Part shown: positions 9,201-17,843 of the stretch, one piece after another
How the letters are laid out: every line of letters starts with the position of its first letter
How positions within the stretch are numbered: position 1 is the first letter of the stretch
Assembly: GCF_001426435.1 (NCBI RefSeq)
Contig: NZ_LMER01000001.1
Location: forward strand, 194,751-258,750
From: Angustibacter sp. Root456
GTDB taxonomy: Bacteria; Actinomycetota; Actinomycetes; Actinomycetales; Angustibacteraceae
Reading direction: 5' to 3'
Length of the DNA stretch: 64,000 nt
Made by a program: the position numbers and the translations under genes
Notes under the pieces: model-generated
Database searches by the model: none
Told to the model about the DNA's origin: nothing
What the model saw: the letters and a program-made list of their open reading frames with translations, nothing else

Positions 9201-9379
9201 AGCGTGCCGCGCGCGATCGACTCCTCGGCCGCACGGGAGTACAGCGGCGCGACGACGGCCGCCGTCGCGGCGACGACCGCGAGCACCAGCACGACGACAG
9301 CGGTGAGGCGGCGGTAGGCGATCCCGCGCAGCGCCAAGCGCAGGCCGACGAAGCGGCCGCGTCCGCCGGGGTGCCTCAT
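6269..9379 (-). CDS. FtsX-like ABC transporter permease (large, paralogue 2)
   Basis: The 1036-residue membrane protein has an N-terminal helix (about 20-45), a large extracytoplasmic domain, a block of helices around residues 310-560, another soluble domain and a C-terminal four-helix FtsX block including MLVENLAGVGVAVV. The layout is that of duplicated FtsX/MacB permeases. Its second soluble domain carries a CAAGCRL motif matched by CTEGCRL in the preceding gene product, so the two permeases are paralogues. Its ATG overlaps the stop of the upstream permease gene. It probably forms a heterodimer with the paralogue, driven by the two ATPases downstream. Confidence 0.87.
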   Translation of the reverse strand: MRHPGGRGRFVGLRLALRGIAYRRLTAVVVLVLAVVAATAAVVAPLYSRAAEESIARGTLARSDVFARAVHADVSANAARVALPASGTIDSLQRRLKPPVFGTPRLSSTTESMVDPTAGPQAGGQVEVPLLDREGLCDHLVMSSGRCPTRPDEAALTTRSMKLLGLHLGSTFSASLVDVQRADGSQQVAHLTVVGTAEPFDLDDDYWVGRPMFRYYPISRPSGLSELPPLTDAVWLGPGAAKALGVQSYSVDVPVDGHAVGLDDGPRVAAAVGAVTTDLGKVAVAVTSQLPTLIEGSNRRSDVVRVAAPLAAFQLVLLAWVILAHVVGSATQERAPELGLAKLRGLTPPRTVRFGLGEVSVLLLLSAPIGTLLGWWVVHLVADHLLEPGIELRVTPTVIASVLLGVVGGLAAAAVAARSVARGHVSDLLRRVPGAGRGRRAGAVEGIVLALVAAGVVQLAVSRGSTPGPVASAAPGMIALGGALLAARALRWLSRRRAARALDRGHPGALVGWAGVARRAGTARTTGVLTAALCLLLVGVQAWTVAARERQVRALAETGAPVVLSVRAPEPGRVLEAVRAADPGGRYAMAVMELAGSNTASRAFAVDAERADAVLGFSGRGPSDVAAVLRPRLPASFVLRPGPVTADVSVLSVESVTPMVLSVTVEAASGWQEVDLGALRVGERTYRGTVPSSCAAGCRLVGLAVRHAGTDITTGRASLKVRSISASTGGAPGRLDAQLERADAWRPAVPDAGGASSTVTPGRALAVQVSTPGGFPARVIHGDAPDPLPALTGAGAAVRDGRVAITGADGGPVSVRRAGTAPFVPGLGRTGVVIDLDLALRSVPTASSDSLQVWLGRDDPAAERTLTSRLAASGVQVTDRASAQQALEVLNREGAVLALLLFLACGAVAVLVALGAVLVAAFVGSRQRAGEVAALRAVGVRRPVLRRAMLVENLAGVGVAVVCAVVAATVTVLVVLPVLPLADESSEVIAASTAPALVAGAWSVVGVSVLLAVVAVLLASAQLRGGSVDRIREAGR

Positions 9380-12300
9380 CGCGCACCCTCGCGCAGCACG
9401 CTGGGCTGGGCCAGCCGCCCGAGGCGCGCGCCCAGCGCAGAGCAGACCCCGGTCAGGACGACGACGCTCACCGCGAGCGCGACGACCACCGACGGCACCC
9501 CCGATGCCAGGTCGGGGCGGGGCAGCGCGCGGTCGACGCCACCGCGCGACAGCGTCAACGCAGCCCCCGCGGCGCCGAGCACGGCACCGGCGACCAGCCC
9601 GGCGACCGCCACGGCCAGCTGCTCGCGGACGGCCGCCCGACGCACGGTCGCGGCAGGCACGCCCACGACGCGCAGCCCGGCGAGGTCGTGCGCACGGACC
9701 CGTCCGCTGGTGGCGACCGCCACCGCCAGCACGCTCGCGGCGAGCAGGAGCGCCACGACGCCCACGACGGTTGCCAGGTGCAGCGACAGGGCCGGCCCAC
9801 GGGCCCCGGCGGCGTCAGCGACGTCGGCGACGGTGACGCGGTCGAGCACCGGCAGGCCGGCGGCTGACAGGGCGCCCACGAGGGCCGCCTCGCGGCGCGG
9901 GTCGTCATCGGCGAGCCAGACCTGCGCCGTGGCGTACGGCGACAGCGCGCCGTCGAGCTCGCCCGCGAGCGGTAACGCGACGAGCACGGCCGGGTCGGGC
10001 ACGCCGGGCACCCGGCTGACGGTGTCGACCCGGCGCAGGGGTTGGTCTGAGCCGGCCAGGGCCGGGGCGCTGACCAGCTCGTCGGGCTCCGCCGAGGGGT
10101 CGGCGACGCCGTAGGACGAGGCGCTGACGCCGGCGGTCGTCAGCGCCGGCAGCGTGACGGGGACGTCCAGACGATGCAGCAGCAGGGTCGCCCCGAAGCT
10201 GTGGGCGGTGGCGTGCAAGCCCCCGACGGCGTCGACCTTCGGCTCCTCGACGAACCCGACCGGCGCCCATCCGCGGTCGCCTGCCCGCAGGTCGACCGGC
10301 CGTCCGTCGATCGTGGCCCGGCGCAGCACCAGGTCGAGCACGGCCGTGCCGTTGTCGCTGTCGGCGCGCACGAGGGCCACGGCGCGCAGCCGACACCCCT
10401 CGGTGCACGGCACGTCGGCCGTGAGCTGATGCGTGCCGGTGGGCAGCGCGCCCAGGTCGACGTCGTGCAGCAGGCCCGCGTCGTCGACCACCGTGGCCAC
10501 CAGGTGCACCGGCTTCAGCACCCCTTCGGTGGGCGCGGCGCCCGGGCCGGCCTGGTCGGCGCCCGGGGTGTAGGGCGACCACGCGAACGACGCGTCGAGC
10601 GCCAGCCGGCGCCCGCTGAGCTCCACCGGTGCGGCGCCCGAGGCGGTGAGGGCGTCGAGGTCGCGGGCGCCTGCGCCTGGCTGCCCGCTGTCGTCCCAGA
10701 GGGCGACGGCGGCGAATCGCGCCGGGTCGACCGCCACCGTGGAGGTGCCCGTGCCGGACGCCGGACGCGCCGTCACCACCGCGGCGGCGTAGCGACCCGA
10801 CGGGTCGGCGTGCGCGACCGCCCGCTCCAGCGCCCGGGGCGCGGCGGCACCCACCGTGAGCACCACGGGCGCGCCGACGCTGCGCTCTGCCGCGACCTCT
10901 CGCTGGTGCGCACCCACGGCGGTCGCCGCCGCGGCGAACACCAGCAGGGCCACGGCGACGGTCTCGATGGCCACCAGGCGGCGCAACGCGGGTCGACGCG
11001 AGACCGCCAGGCAGGCCAGGGCGCTGGAGATGCGGCCTGACGCCAGCAGACGCCTGCCCGCCGCCCCGGCCACCGGCACGACGACCTGCGAGAGCAGCAG
11101 GCCTCCGGCCAGTGCGAGCAGCCCGGGTGCGATGAGCGCGGTGGGCGAGTCGGCGCTCTCACTGAGCAGCGTCACGAGACCGGCCACGCTCAGCGCCACC
11201 ACGGCTCCGTCGGCCACCCCGGCGCGTAGCGCGTTGCTGCGCGGAGGCACGCTGCGCAGCAACGACACGAGTGGTTCGCGCACCGTCGGCACCGCGGTCA
11301 CCGTCACGGCCACGAGCGCCATGAGCGCGCACCCCAGCACCGCGACGCCCAGCGGCCACTGCAGGGGTACGGGCACACCCGGCTCGAGCCAGACCCGCGC
11401 GGCCACCCGGGCGAGCAGCCAGCCGACCACCCCGCCCACCACGCAACCGGCCAGGACGACGGCGCCGAGGTCGCGCACGAGCATGCGCGCCGCCCTCGCG
11501 GGCAGCTGGCCGCGCAGCCGCGCCAGCGCCACCTCCGGACGCCGCTGCTCGGTGGTCGCCGCCGCGACGTAGCCCAGCACCACGAGCGCCAGGAGCACGC
11601 CTTGCAGCGCCAGCAGGGGCAACGGCGTCGAGGCCCGCTCACGCTGCGCGGCCGCCTGGTCGAGCAAGGCACCGAGCTGGCTGCTGCTGCGTGCCCCGAG
11701 AGCCGACCCCGTGCGCTGCAGCGCCGCGAGATCGGCCCGCGCCGTGGGTACACGTTCCATCGTCAGTCGTCGCACATTGAGCGGGACGTCGACGCTGACC
11801 GCCACCGACTGCCAGGTGCCGGCCTGCAGCGTCGAGGCGTCGACCAGCACGGCCTCGCCGGCGGTGATGTCGCTCGAGCCGGGCGCGCCGGCGGCCAGCC
11901 TGCGTCCGAACCAGAACGTGTCGACGTCGCGCACCTGGTCGTAGACGCCGACCACGCGCAGCCCGGTGAGCCCGGGACGGCTGGCTCCGCTGGTGACGGA
12001 GGCGTCGTCGACGTCGAGGCGTTGCCCGACCCGCAGGCCGGCCGCCGCCGCCGTGGCGCGCGAGACCATTACCTCCCTGGCGGCCGAGGGGCACGAGCCC
12101 TCGGCCACGTGGACGTGGGCGCAGGCGCCGTCGCGGGCGATCACCGGCACCAGCACCCGGCGCTCGCTCGGCCCGACGAGCCCGTTGGCCGCGACGAGCG
12201 TGAGCGGCGTCGACCACGTGGGCCGGTCGACCTGCGGCTGCAGTCGCTGCAGCAGCTCGGACGGGCTCGCCGGTTCCGCGCCCTCGACGGTCATGCTCAC

Positions 12301-12474
12301 GCCCCGCGCTGCGGCTGGGGCCTCGCGCAGCAGCGTGCGCTGCACGGACTCCCCCACCGCCCGGGCGTAGGCGAGGCCGAGCACGGCCGTCAGCGCCAGC
12401 ACGCCCGAGAGCGCCCCCACCAGGACGGCCTGGCCCGGCTGGGACCGCAGCCGGGCCGTCGTCAGTCCCGTCAC
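9376..12474 (-). CDS. FtsX-like ABC transporter permease (large, paralogue 1)
   Basis: The 1032-residue protein begins at a GTG preceded by TAGGTT only 6 bases upstream, so it is probably translated leaderlessly as the first gene of the operon. The architecture mirrors the downstream permease: one helix near residues 15-40, a soluble domain, a central helix cluster, a second soluble domain with CTEGCRL, and a C-terminal FtsX helix cluster. Length and repeat are those of actinobacterial transporters annotated as FtsX-like permeases; the substrate is not known. Two transmembrane halves and two separate ATPases in one coupled operon suggest a four-polypeptide complex. Confidence 0.87.
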   Translation of the reverse strand: MTGLTTARLRSQPGQAVLVGALSGVLALTAVLGLAYARAVGESVQRTLLREAPAAARGVSMTVEGAEPASPSELLQRLQPQVDRPTWSTPLTLVAANGLVGPSERRVLVPVIARDGACAHVHVAEGSCPSAAREVMVSRATAAAAGLRVGQRLDVDDASVTSGASRPGLTGLRVVGVYDQVRDVDTFWFGRRLAAGAPGSSDITAGEAVLVDASTLQAGTWQSVAVSVDVPLNVRRLTMERVPTARADLAALQRTGSALGARSSSQLGALLDQAAAQRERASTPLPLLALQGVLLALVVLGYVAAATTEQRRPEVALARLRGQLPARAARMLVRDLGAVVLAGCVVGGVVGWLLARVAARVWLEPGVPVPLQWPLGVAVLGCALMALVAVTVTAVPTVREPLVSLLRSVPPRSNALRAGVADGAVVALSVAGLVTLLSESADSPTALIAPGLLALAGGLLLSQVVVPVAGAAGRRLLASGRISSALACLAVSRRPALRRLVAIETVAVALLVFAAAATAVGAHQREVAAERSVGAPVVLTVGAAAPRALERAVAHADPSGRYAAAVVTARPASGTGTSTVAVDPARFAAVALWDDSGQPGAGARDLDALTASGAAPVELSGRRLALDASFAWSPYTPGADQAGPGAAPTEGVLKPVHLVATVVDDAGLLHDVDLGALPTGTHQLTADVPCTEGCRLRAVALVRADSDNGTAVLDLVLRRATIDGRPVDLRAGDRGWAPVGFVEEPKVDAVGGLHATAHSFGATLLLHRLDVPVTLPALTTAGVSASSYGVADPSAEPDELVSAPALAGSDQPLRRVDTVSRVPGVPDPAVLVALPLAGELDGALSPYATAQVWLADDDPRREAALVGALSAAGLPVLDRVTVADVADAAGARGPALSLHLATVVGVVALLLAASVLAVAVATSGRVRAHDLAGLRVVGVPAATVRRAAVREQLAVAVAGLVAGAVLGAAGAALTLSRGGVDRALPRPDLASGVPSVVVALAVSVVVLTGVCSALGARLGRLAQPSVLREGAR

Positions 12475-12480
12475 CGGGCC

Positions 12481-12486
12481 AACCTA
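12481..12486 (-). promoter_or_regulatory. -10 box (TAGGTT) of the FtsX/ABC operon
   Basis: TAGGTT on the minus strand lies 6 bases before the GTG at 12474, the usual geometry for leaderless actinobacterial mRNAs. No clear -35 element is visible. Confidence 0.5.
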
Positions 12487-12497
12487 GTGAGTCGGCC

Positions 12498-13049
12498 TCA
12501 GTCGCCCGCCGTCGGCGGCGCCTTCGTGACGGCATCGTGACCCGTTCGTGGCCCCGGCCTGACCCACCGCTCCTCGATCGTGCCCGTGCCCGGGTGCGGC
12601 TTCTCGCGGCCGTCGGGCGCGAAGCCGTGGCGGGTGTAGAACGCGCAGGCCCGGTCGTTGCCCCGCAGCACCCACAGGCTCACCGGGCCGTCGATGCCCG
12701 CAGCCGCGAGCGTGTCGGTGAACAGCCGGTCGGCGAGCCCGGTGCCGTGGTGGGCGGCCAAGATGTTGATGAAGTAGAGCTCGTGCGCCGGCTCCGCCGG
12801 CTCGTCGCGCGAGGGCCCGGCGCCGGCGAAGCCCACCAGCTCGCCGTCGGCGGTCGCCACCAGGGTCACGGCGTCCGACGGCTCCTCGCACCGCTGCGCG
12901 AACCACGCGCTCGAGCGCTCAGGCGACAGCCCGGCGAGGAAGTCGGCCGGCATGAGCCCGGCGTAGGCCTCGCGCCAGACCTGGATGTGCACGCGCCCGA
13001 ACCCATCGGCGTCCTCCAGCCGCGCGGAGCGGACGTCGTATGCCGTCAT
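12498..13049 (-). CDS. GNAT-family N-acetyltransferase
   Basis: The 183-residue protein has the GNAT fold: an N-terminal VRSARLEDADGFGRVHIQVW, a central beta strand ELYFINILAAHHGTGLADRLF (acetyl-CoA loop H-G-T-G-L in place of the usual Q/RxxGxG/A) and a C-terminal NDRACAFYTRHGFAPDG. The acceptor substrate cannot be predicted. It follows the MTH1187-family gene closely and precedes the ABC operon, which has its own promoter. Confidence 0.85.
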   Translation of the reverse strand: MTAYDVRSARLEDADGFGRVHIQVWREAYAGLMPADFLAGLSPERSSAWFAQRCEEPSDAVTLVATADGELVGFAGAGPSRDEPAEPAHELYFINILAAHHGTGLADRLFTDTLAAAGIDGPVSLWVLRGNDRACAFYTRHGFAPDGREKPHPGTGTIEERWVRPGPRTGHDAVTKAPPTAGD

Positions 13050-13055
13050 GCTCAG

Positions 13056-13361
13056 TCAGTCGTGGTCGGCGTGCGTGATCGCCGCCTCGAGCCGGTCGAG
13101 CTTGGCCTGCATCTCGCCGGTGCGGCCAGGGCGGATGTCGGCCTTGAGCACCAGCGAGACGCGCTCGCCGTGGCGGCCGACGGCCTCACAGGCCCGCTTG
13201 ACGACGTCCAGGCACTCGTCCCACTCACCCTCGATGGTGGTGAACATCGAGTCGGTGCGGTTCGGCAGCCCGGACTCGCGGACGACGCGCACGGCGTCGG
13301 CGACGGCGGCGGACACCGAGTCACCGGTGCCGGAGGGAGCGACGGAGAAGGCGATCAGCAT
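13056..13361 (-). CDS. MTH1187/YkoF-family thiamine-binding protein
   Basis: The 101-residue protein matches the MTH1187 family in length and in the motifs LIAFSVAPSGTG near the start and SMFTTIEGEWDECLDVVKRAC in the middle. Members bind thiamine or related pyrimidines in a tetrameric alpha/beta sandwich. A TAGCGT box 6 bases before the ATG suggests leaderless translation. The acetyltransferase gene starts 6 bases after its stop. No thiamine riboswitch is visible. Confidence 0.8.
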   Translation of the reverse strand: MLIAFSVAPSGTGDSVSAAVADAVRVVRESGLPNRTDSMFTTIEGEWDECLDVVKRACEAVGRHGERVSLVLKADIRPGRTGEMQAKLDRLEAAITHADHD

Positions 13362-13367
13362 GCTGCC

Positions 13368-13373
13368 ACGCTA
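13368..13373 (-). promoter_or_regulatory. -10 box (TAGCGT), leaderless promoter
   Basis: TAGCGT on the minus strand lies 6 bases before the ATG of the thiamine-binding protein gene at 13361. Confidence 0.5.
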
Positions 13374-13390
13374 GCCCTCACGCCGGCCCA

Positions 13391-14503
13391 TCACGCGTCG
13401 TCCCACCGGAACAGCCGTGCGCCGAGGGCCGTGAGCACCAGCGCGAAGCCGAGCAGGATCAGGCACGGCGTGATGATCTGGCTGAAGCCCTGCCCGCGCG
13501 CCAGCACGTCGATCATGGCGTCGTTCATGTGCCGCAACGGGAGCAGGTTGCTCACCGCCTGCAGCCAGCTGGGGGCGGCCGAGATGTCGAAGAAGGTGCC
13601 CGACAGGAAGGCCATCGGCAGCACGATGAAGTTGGCCATCGCGCTAGCGGCCTCATCGGTCTTGGCCACCGAGCCGACGAACAGCCCGATCGACAGGAAG
13701 GCCAGAGTTCCGCACAGCAGCAGCGGCGCGGCGAGCCACCAGCTGCCGGCGAGCTGCAGCCCGAACGGCGGCGTGAGCGCGATCGCGATGTACAGCGCCG
13801 CCTGCACGAAGGCGACGACGACGCTGACGCCCACGCGTGCGGCCACCACCGACCACACGGGCGCGGGTGAGAGGCGCACGCGGCGCAGCAGCTGCTTGCG
13901 CCGCCAGCTCACGATCGTGAGCGCCGCGCCGAACGCGGCGGACGTCGCCACGCCCCACGACAGGATGCCGCCGGTGATGAACTGGATGGGCTTCAGCGAG
14001 TCGTCCTCGACGCGGCTGGCGTCGAGCGTGAGCTTCGGTGGCTGGCCGGTGGCCGCGACGTTCGCGCGGTCGACCACCGCGCCGAGGATCCCCTGCACCG
14101 TGGCGGCCTTCACCGGGTCGCTCTGCGCGTAGCGCAGCACCAGCCGGTCACCCTCCTGCGCGACGACCGCCGGCACGTCGCCGTTGCGGACGGCCGCGAT
14201 CCCGGCGTCGAGCGTGGGATACCGCTTGGCCTTCAGGACGCTCGACGGCAGCTGCTGCACCAGGGCGCCGTCGCCCACGACGCCGATGGTCGTGGGGCTC
14301 GAACCCTGGTTGTTGAACACCAGACCGAACACCACGAGGAACATCAGCGGGAAGAAGAAGGTGAAGAACAGCGCCATGCGGTCGCGGAAGAAGCTGCGCA
14401 GCATGGCCCGCGCGAGCGTCGTGAACGACGACCAGCCCGAGGCCGAGTACTGCCGGCGGGCTGCGGCCGCCTGCTGCGGCTCGCTTCGCAGCGTGGTGCT
14501 CAT
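13391..14503 (-). CDS. ABC-2 type transporter permease
   Basis: The 370-residue protein has an N-terminal cytoplasmic part, a helix with the ABC-2 exporter hallmark FFFPLMFLVVFG (about residues 47-62), an extracytoplasmic loop and five further helices toward the C-terminus (LTIVSW, VVVAFVQAALYIAIAL, LLCGTLAFLSIGLF, FIVLPMAFLSGTFF, ILLGFALVLTAL). The start at 14503 overlaps the stop of the ATPase gene by 4 bases. With the ATPase it makes a DrrAB-like exporter, a type that moves antibiotics, lipids or polymers outward; the substrate is unknown. Confidence 0.9.
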   Translation of the reverse strand: MSTTLRSEPQQAAAARRQYSASGWSSFTTLARAMLRSFFRDRMALFFTFFFPLMFLVVFGLVFNNQGSSPTTIGVVGDGALVQQLPSSVLKAKRYPTLDAGIAAVRNGDVPAVVAQEGDRLVLRYAQSDPVKAATVQGILGAVVDRANVAATGQPPKLTLDASRVEDDSLKPIQFITGGILSWGVATSAAFGAALTIVSWRRKQLLRRVRLSPAPVWSVVAARVGVSVVVAFVQAALYIAIALTPPFGLQLAGSWWLAAPLLLCGTLAFLSIGLFVGSVAKTDEAASAMANFIVLPMAFLSGTFFDISAAPSWLQAVSNLLPLRHMNDAMIDVLARGQGFSQIITPCLILLGFALVLTALGARLFRWDDA

Positions 14504-15447
14504 GCGCGGTACTCCCGTCCAGTGAGGTGCAGGAAGACGTCCTCGAGGGTGGCCGTGCGCACGCTGACGCCGTCGAGGCGGTCGCGCTCGGCCAAGGCCT
14601 GGAGCAGGACGGCGGGGCGCTTGGTCGACATCACGAGCTCCCCCTCCCCTGCCATCACGACGTCGGCGCCCGGCATCGAGCGGGCTTCGGCCTCGCTGAG
14701 GACGCCGTCGGGCAGGGCCACGCGGGTGTCGGCGTGCAGGTCGCGCACCAGGGCGGCCGGGGTGTCCATCGCCAGGATGCGGCCGGCGTCCATGATGGCC
14801 ACGCGGTCGCAGAGGATCTCGGCCTCGTCGAGGTAGTGCGTGGTGTAGACGACCGTGGTGCCGCGGGACTGGATCTCGCGCAGGACGTCCCACAGGTTGC
14901 GGCGGGCCTGCGGGTCGAGCGCGGCCGTCGGCTCGTCGAAGAACACCAGCTCGGGGTCGTGCACCAGCGCGCAGGCGATCGACAGGCGCTGGCGCTGGCC
15001 GCCGGAGAGCTTGTCCTCGCGCGTCGTGGCCTTGTCGGCGAGACCCACGAGATCGAGCATCTCGTCGATGCGCTGGCGGTCGACGCCGTAGAGCGACCCG
15101 AAGGTCTCGAGCTGCTCGCGCGCCGTGAGCTTCTCGAAGAACGCCGACGCCTGCAGCTGCACGCCCATGCGCGGCAGCAGGCGCGGGTTGCGCGGCCACG
15201 GCGACTCGCCGAGCAGGCGCACGGAGCCGGCGTCCGGCTCGCGCAGGCCCTCGACCATCTCGAGCGTCGTCGTCTTGCCCGCGCCGTTGGGCCCGAGAAT
15301 CCCGAAGAACTCACCGCGCCGGACCTCGAAGGACACACCGTCGACGGCGACCAGGTCGCCGTAGCGCTTCACCAGGCCCTCGACCTGGATCGTGGTGTCC
15401 TCACCGGCCGGTAGCGGACGTGCTGCATCCACCCCGAGTGTCGTCAC
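14500..15447 (-). CDS. ABC-2 exporter ATP-binding protein (DrrA-like)
   Basis: The 315-residue ATPase has Walker A GPNGAGKTT, signature LSGGQRQR, Walker B VFFDEPTAALD and the DrrA-type C-terminal extension of about 90 residues ending LEDVFLHLTGREY. It begins at a GTG with TAGGGT 7 bases upstream, so it is probably leaderless, and it overlaps the permease gene by 4 bases. It energises the partner permease. Confidence 0.92.
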   Translation of the reverse strand: MTTLGVDAARPLPAGEDTTIQVEGLVKRYGDLVAVDGVSFEVRRGEFFGILGPNGAGKTTTLEMVEGLREPDAGSVRLLGESPWPRNPRLLPRMGVQLQASAFFEKLTAREQLETFGSLYGVDRQRIDEMLDLVGLADKATTREDKLSGGQRQRLSIACALVHDPELVFFDEPTAALDPQARRNLWDVLREIQSRGTTVVYTTHYLDEAEILCDRVAIMDAGRILAMDTPAALVRDLHADTRVALPDGVLSEAEARSMPGADVVMAGEGELVMSTKRPAVLLQALAERDRLDGVSVRTATLEDVFLHLTGREYRA

Positions 15448-15454
15448 GGCGCCG

Positions 15455-15460
15455 ACCCTA
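15455..15460 (-). promoter_or_regulatory. -10 box (TAGGGT), leaderless promoter
   Basis: TAGGGT on the minus strand lies 7 bases before the GTG start of the DrrA-like ATPase at 15447. Confidence 0.5.
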
Positions 15461-15493
15461 CGCCGGGTCGCGGCCTCTGCGCCTCACCCTTTG

Positions 15494-15509
15494 CAGGAGC
15501 AAGCTCCTG
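15494..15509. promoter_or_regulatory. short perfect palindrome between meaB and the ABC-2 ATPase gene
   Basis: CAGGAGC-AA-GCTCCTG is a 7-bp inverted repeat with a 2-base centre. It lies 13 bases after the meaB stop and 47 bases before the ATPase start. It is too tight a loop for a good terminator, so an operator is possible, but there is no further support. Confidence 0.35.
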
Positions 15510-15521
15510 GTCCCTCGGCCC

Positions 15522-16484
15522 TCAGGCGGTGACGGCGTCCACGAGGGTGTCGGCCGCGGCGTAGGGGTCGGTGCGACCGTCGACGACGTCGGCCGCGAGC
15601 GCGTCGAGGCCGGTGCCGTGCCGCAGGTCACCCATCCGCTCGCGCAGCACCACCATGGCGATCGCCTCCACCTCGTCGGCGGCGCGCCGCAGCCGGCGCT
15701 CGCGCAGGTGGCCGGTGGACTCCAGCCAGTCCCGGTGCTTGTCGATGGCGGCGAGCAGGTCGTCGATCCCCTCCTCGCGGGCGGCGACGGTCTTGACGAC
15801 CGACGGCCGCCAGTCGCCCGGCGAGCGCGCCTCGGCGAGGGAGATCATGTGCCGGATGTCGCGCACCGTGGTGTCGGCGCCGTCGCGGTCGGCCTTGTTG
15901 ACGACGAAGACGTCGCCCACCTCGAGGATGCCGGCCTTGGCGGCCTGGATGCCGTCACCCATCCCGGGCGCCAGCAGCACGAGCGTGGTGTCGGCCATGC
16001 CGGCGATCTCGACCTCGCTCTGCCCGACACCCACGGTCTCCACGAGCACGACGTCGCAGCCAGCGGCGTCGAGCACGCGCAGCGCCTGAGGCGTGGCCCA
16101 CGACAGGCCGCCGAGGTGGCCCCGGCTGGCCATCGAGCGGATGTACACGCCGGGGTCGAGCGCGTGGTCCTGCATGCGCACCCGGTCGCCCAGCAGGGCG
16201 CCGCCCGAGAAGGGTGACGACGGGTCGACGGCCAGCACGCCGACGCGAAGGTCCCTGTGCCGCAACGCCTTCACCAGTGCCGACGTCGACGTCGACTTGC
16301 CCACGCCCGGGCTGCCGGTGATCCCGATGACGTGAGCGTTCCCGGTGTGAGGCGCGAGCGCGGCCATCACCTCGCGCAGCGCGGGATGGGCGTCCTCGAC
16401 GAGTGAGATCAGGCGCGCGACGGCACGCGGACGCCCCTCGCGAGCCTGCTCGACCAGCGAGGGGACGTCGACGGCGCGGGCCAC
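15522..16484 (-). CDS. meaB: MeaB, methylmalonyl-CoA mutase-associated GTPase
   Basis: The 320-residue G3E-type P-loop GTPase has Walker A GSPGVGKST (near residue 50), VDPSSPFSGGALLGDRVRM, ETVGVGQSE (switch) and NKAD. MeaB chaperones B12-dependent acyl-CoA mutases, gating cofactor loading and protecting the radical enzyme. The GTG at 16484, 8 bases after the thiolase stop, gives the usual family length; further upstream the frame runs into thiolase coding sequence. Likely partners in this window are IcmA and the ethylmalonyl-CoA mutase, since the genes share the neighbourhood. Confidence 0.93.
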   Translation of the reverse strand: MARAVDVPSLVEQAREGRPRAVARLISLVEDAHPALREVMAALAPHTGNAHVIGITGSPGVGKSTSTSALVKALRHRDLRVGVLAVDPSSPFSGGALLGDRVRMQDHALDPGVYIRSMASRGHLGGLSWATPQALRVLDAAGCDVVLVETVGVGQSEVEIAGMADTTLVLLAPGMGDGIQAAKAGILEVGDVFVVNKADRDGADTTVRDIRHMISLAEARSPGDWRPSVVKTVAAREEGIDDLLAAIDKHRDWLESTGHLRERRLRRAADEVEAIAMVVLRERMGDLRHGTGLDALAADVVDGRTDPYAAADTLVDAVTA

Positions 16485-16492
16485 GCCGGGCG

Positions 16493-17701
16493 TCAGGCCT
16501 TCGGGACGCGCACGATCAGCGCGTCCCCCTGGCCGCCACCACCGCACAGGGCGGCCGCGCCGACTCCCCCGCCGCGCCGCTTGAGCTCGAGCGCGAGGTG
16601 CAGCGCGATGCGGGCGCCGGACATGCCGATCGGGTGGCCCATGGCGATCGCGCCGCCGTTGACGTTGACGATGTCGGCGTCGAGGCCGAGCTCGCGCGTC
16701 GAGGCCAGGCCGACGGCCGCGAACGCCTCGTTGATCTCGACGAGGTCGAGGTCGGACGGCGCGATGCCCTCCTTCTCGCACGCCACCGTGATGGCGCGCG
16801 CCGGCTGGCTCTGCAACGTCGAGTCGGGCCCGGCGACGACGCCGTGCGCGCCGATCTCCGCGATCCACGTGAGGCCCAGCTCCTCGGCCTTGGCCTTGCT
16901 CATCACGACCACCGCGGCGGCGCCGTCCGAGATCTGGCTGGCCGAGCCGGCCGTGATGGTGCCGTCCTTGCGGAACGCCGGACGCAGGCGCGACAGCGAC
17001 TCCACGGTGGTGTCGGCGCGCACGCCCTCGTCGTCCTTGAAGACGATCGGGTCGCCCTTGCGCTGCGGGATCTCGACCGCGACGACCTCGTCGTCGAAGA
17101 CGCCGTTCTTCCAGGCCTGGGCAGCCAGCTGGTGGCTGCGGGCGCTGAAGGCGTCCTGCTCCTCGCGGGTGAACTCGTTGTCGGCGGTGTTGGCCGACTC
17201 GGTGAGGTTGCCCATGGCCTGGTCGGTGAAGGCGTCCCACAGGCCGTCGTAGGCCATGTGGTCGCGCACCGTGACGTCGCCGTACTTGTAACCCTCACGC
17301 GACTTGGGCAGCAGGTGCGGCGCCTGGCTCATCGACTCCTGGCCGCCGGCGACCACGACGTCGAACTCGCCCGCGCGGATCAGCTGGTCGGCCAGCGCGA
17401 TGGCGTCGATGCCGCTGAGGCACACCTTGTTGATGGTCAGCGCCGGGACGGTCATGGGGATGCCCGCCTTCGCTGCGGCCTGACGGGCGGGGATCTGGCC
17501 CGCCCCGGCGGTGAGCACCTGACCCATGATCACGTACTGCACCTGCTCGGGGGCGACCCCGGACTTGTCCAGGGCGCCCTTGATGGCGAACCCGCCGAGA
17601 TCGGCGGCGCTGAACCCGGACAGCGACCCGAGCAGGCGGCCCATCGGCGTCCGGGCCCCACCGACGATGACGGATGTACGGGCATCGGGCTGTGCAGGCA
17701 C
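16493..17701 (-). CDS. acetyl-CoA C-acetyltransferase (thiolase)
   Basis: The 402-residue thiolase has the nucleophilic cysteine in NKVCLSG (near residue 94), NEAFA, the [16 protein letters not shown] loop with the catalytic histidine, and the second cysteine in CGGGGQG. It condenses two acetyl-CoA to acetoacetyl-CoA or runs in reverse. Directly upstream of meaB on the same strand and divergent from the epimerase gene, it could supply acetoacetyl-CoA for the route through 3-hydroxybutyryl-CoA and crotonyl-CoA to ethylmalonyl-CoA. Confidence 0.93.
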   Translation of the reverse strand: MPAQPDARTSVIVGGARTPMGRLLGSLSGFSAADLGGFAIKGALDKSGVAPEQVQYVIMGQVLTAGAGQIPARQAAAKAGIPMTVPALTINKVCLSGIDAIALADQLIRAGEFDVVVAGGQESMSQAPHLLPKSREGYKYGDVTVRDHMAYDGLWDAFTDQAMGNLTESANTADNEFTREEQDAFSARSHQLAAQAWKNGVFDDEVVAVEIPQRKGDPIVFKDDEGVRADTTVESLSRLRPAFRKDGTITAGSASQISDGAAAVVVMSKAKAEELGLTWIAEIGAHGVVAGPDSTLQSQPARAITVACEKEGIAPSDLDLVEINEAFAAVGLASTRELGLDADIVNVNGGAIAMGHPIGMSGARIALHLALELKRRGGGVGAAALCGGGGQGDALIVRVPKA

Positions 17702-17830
17702 GGGAACCTCCGAAGATCACGGGACGGACGCCGGTGTCGGTCCGCCGTCCAGCCTAGGACCACCACCGCCGCCCTCGCGACGTGGCCGTCATCACGCCGG
17801 CACGGCCGTGCCGCGAGCCGCGGTGACGCC

Positions 17831-17836
17831 TAACCT
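17831..17836 (+). promoter_or_regulatory. -10 box (TAACCT), leaderless promoter of mce
   Basis: TAACCT lies 7 bases before the ATG at 17844. The 142-base space between this gene and the divergent thiolase gene holds no other clear signal. Confidence 0.5.
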
Positions 17837-17843
17837 GCCACGC

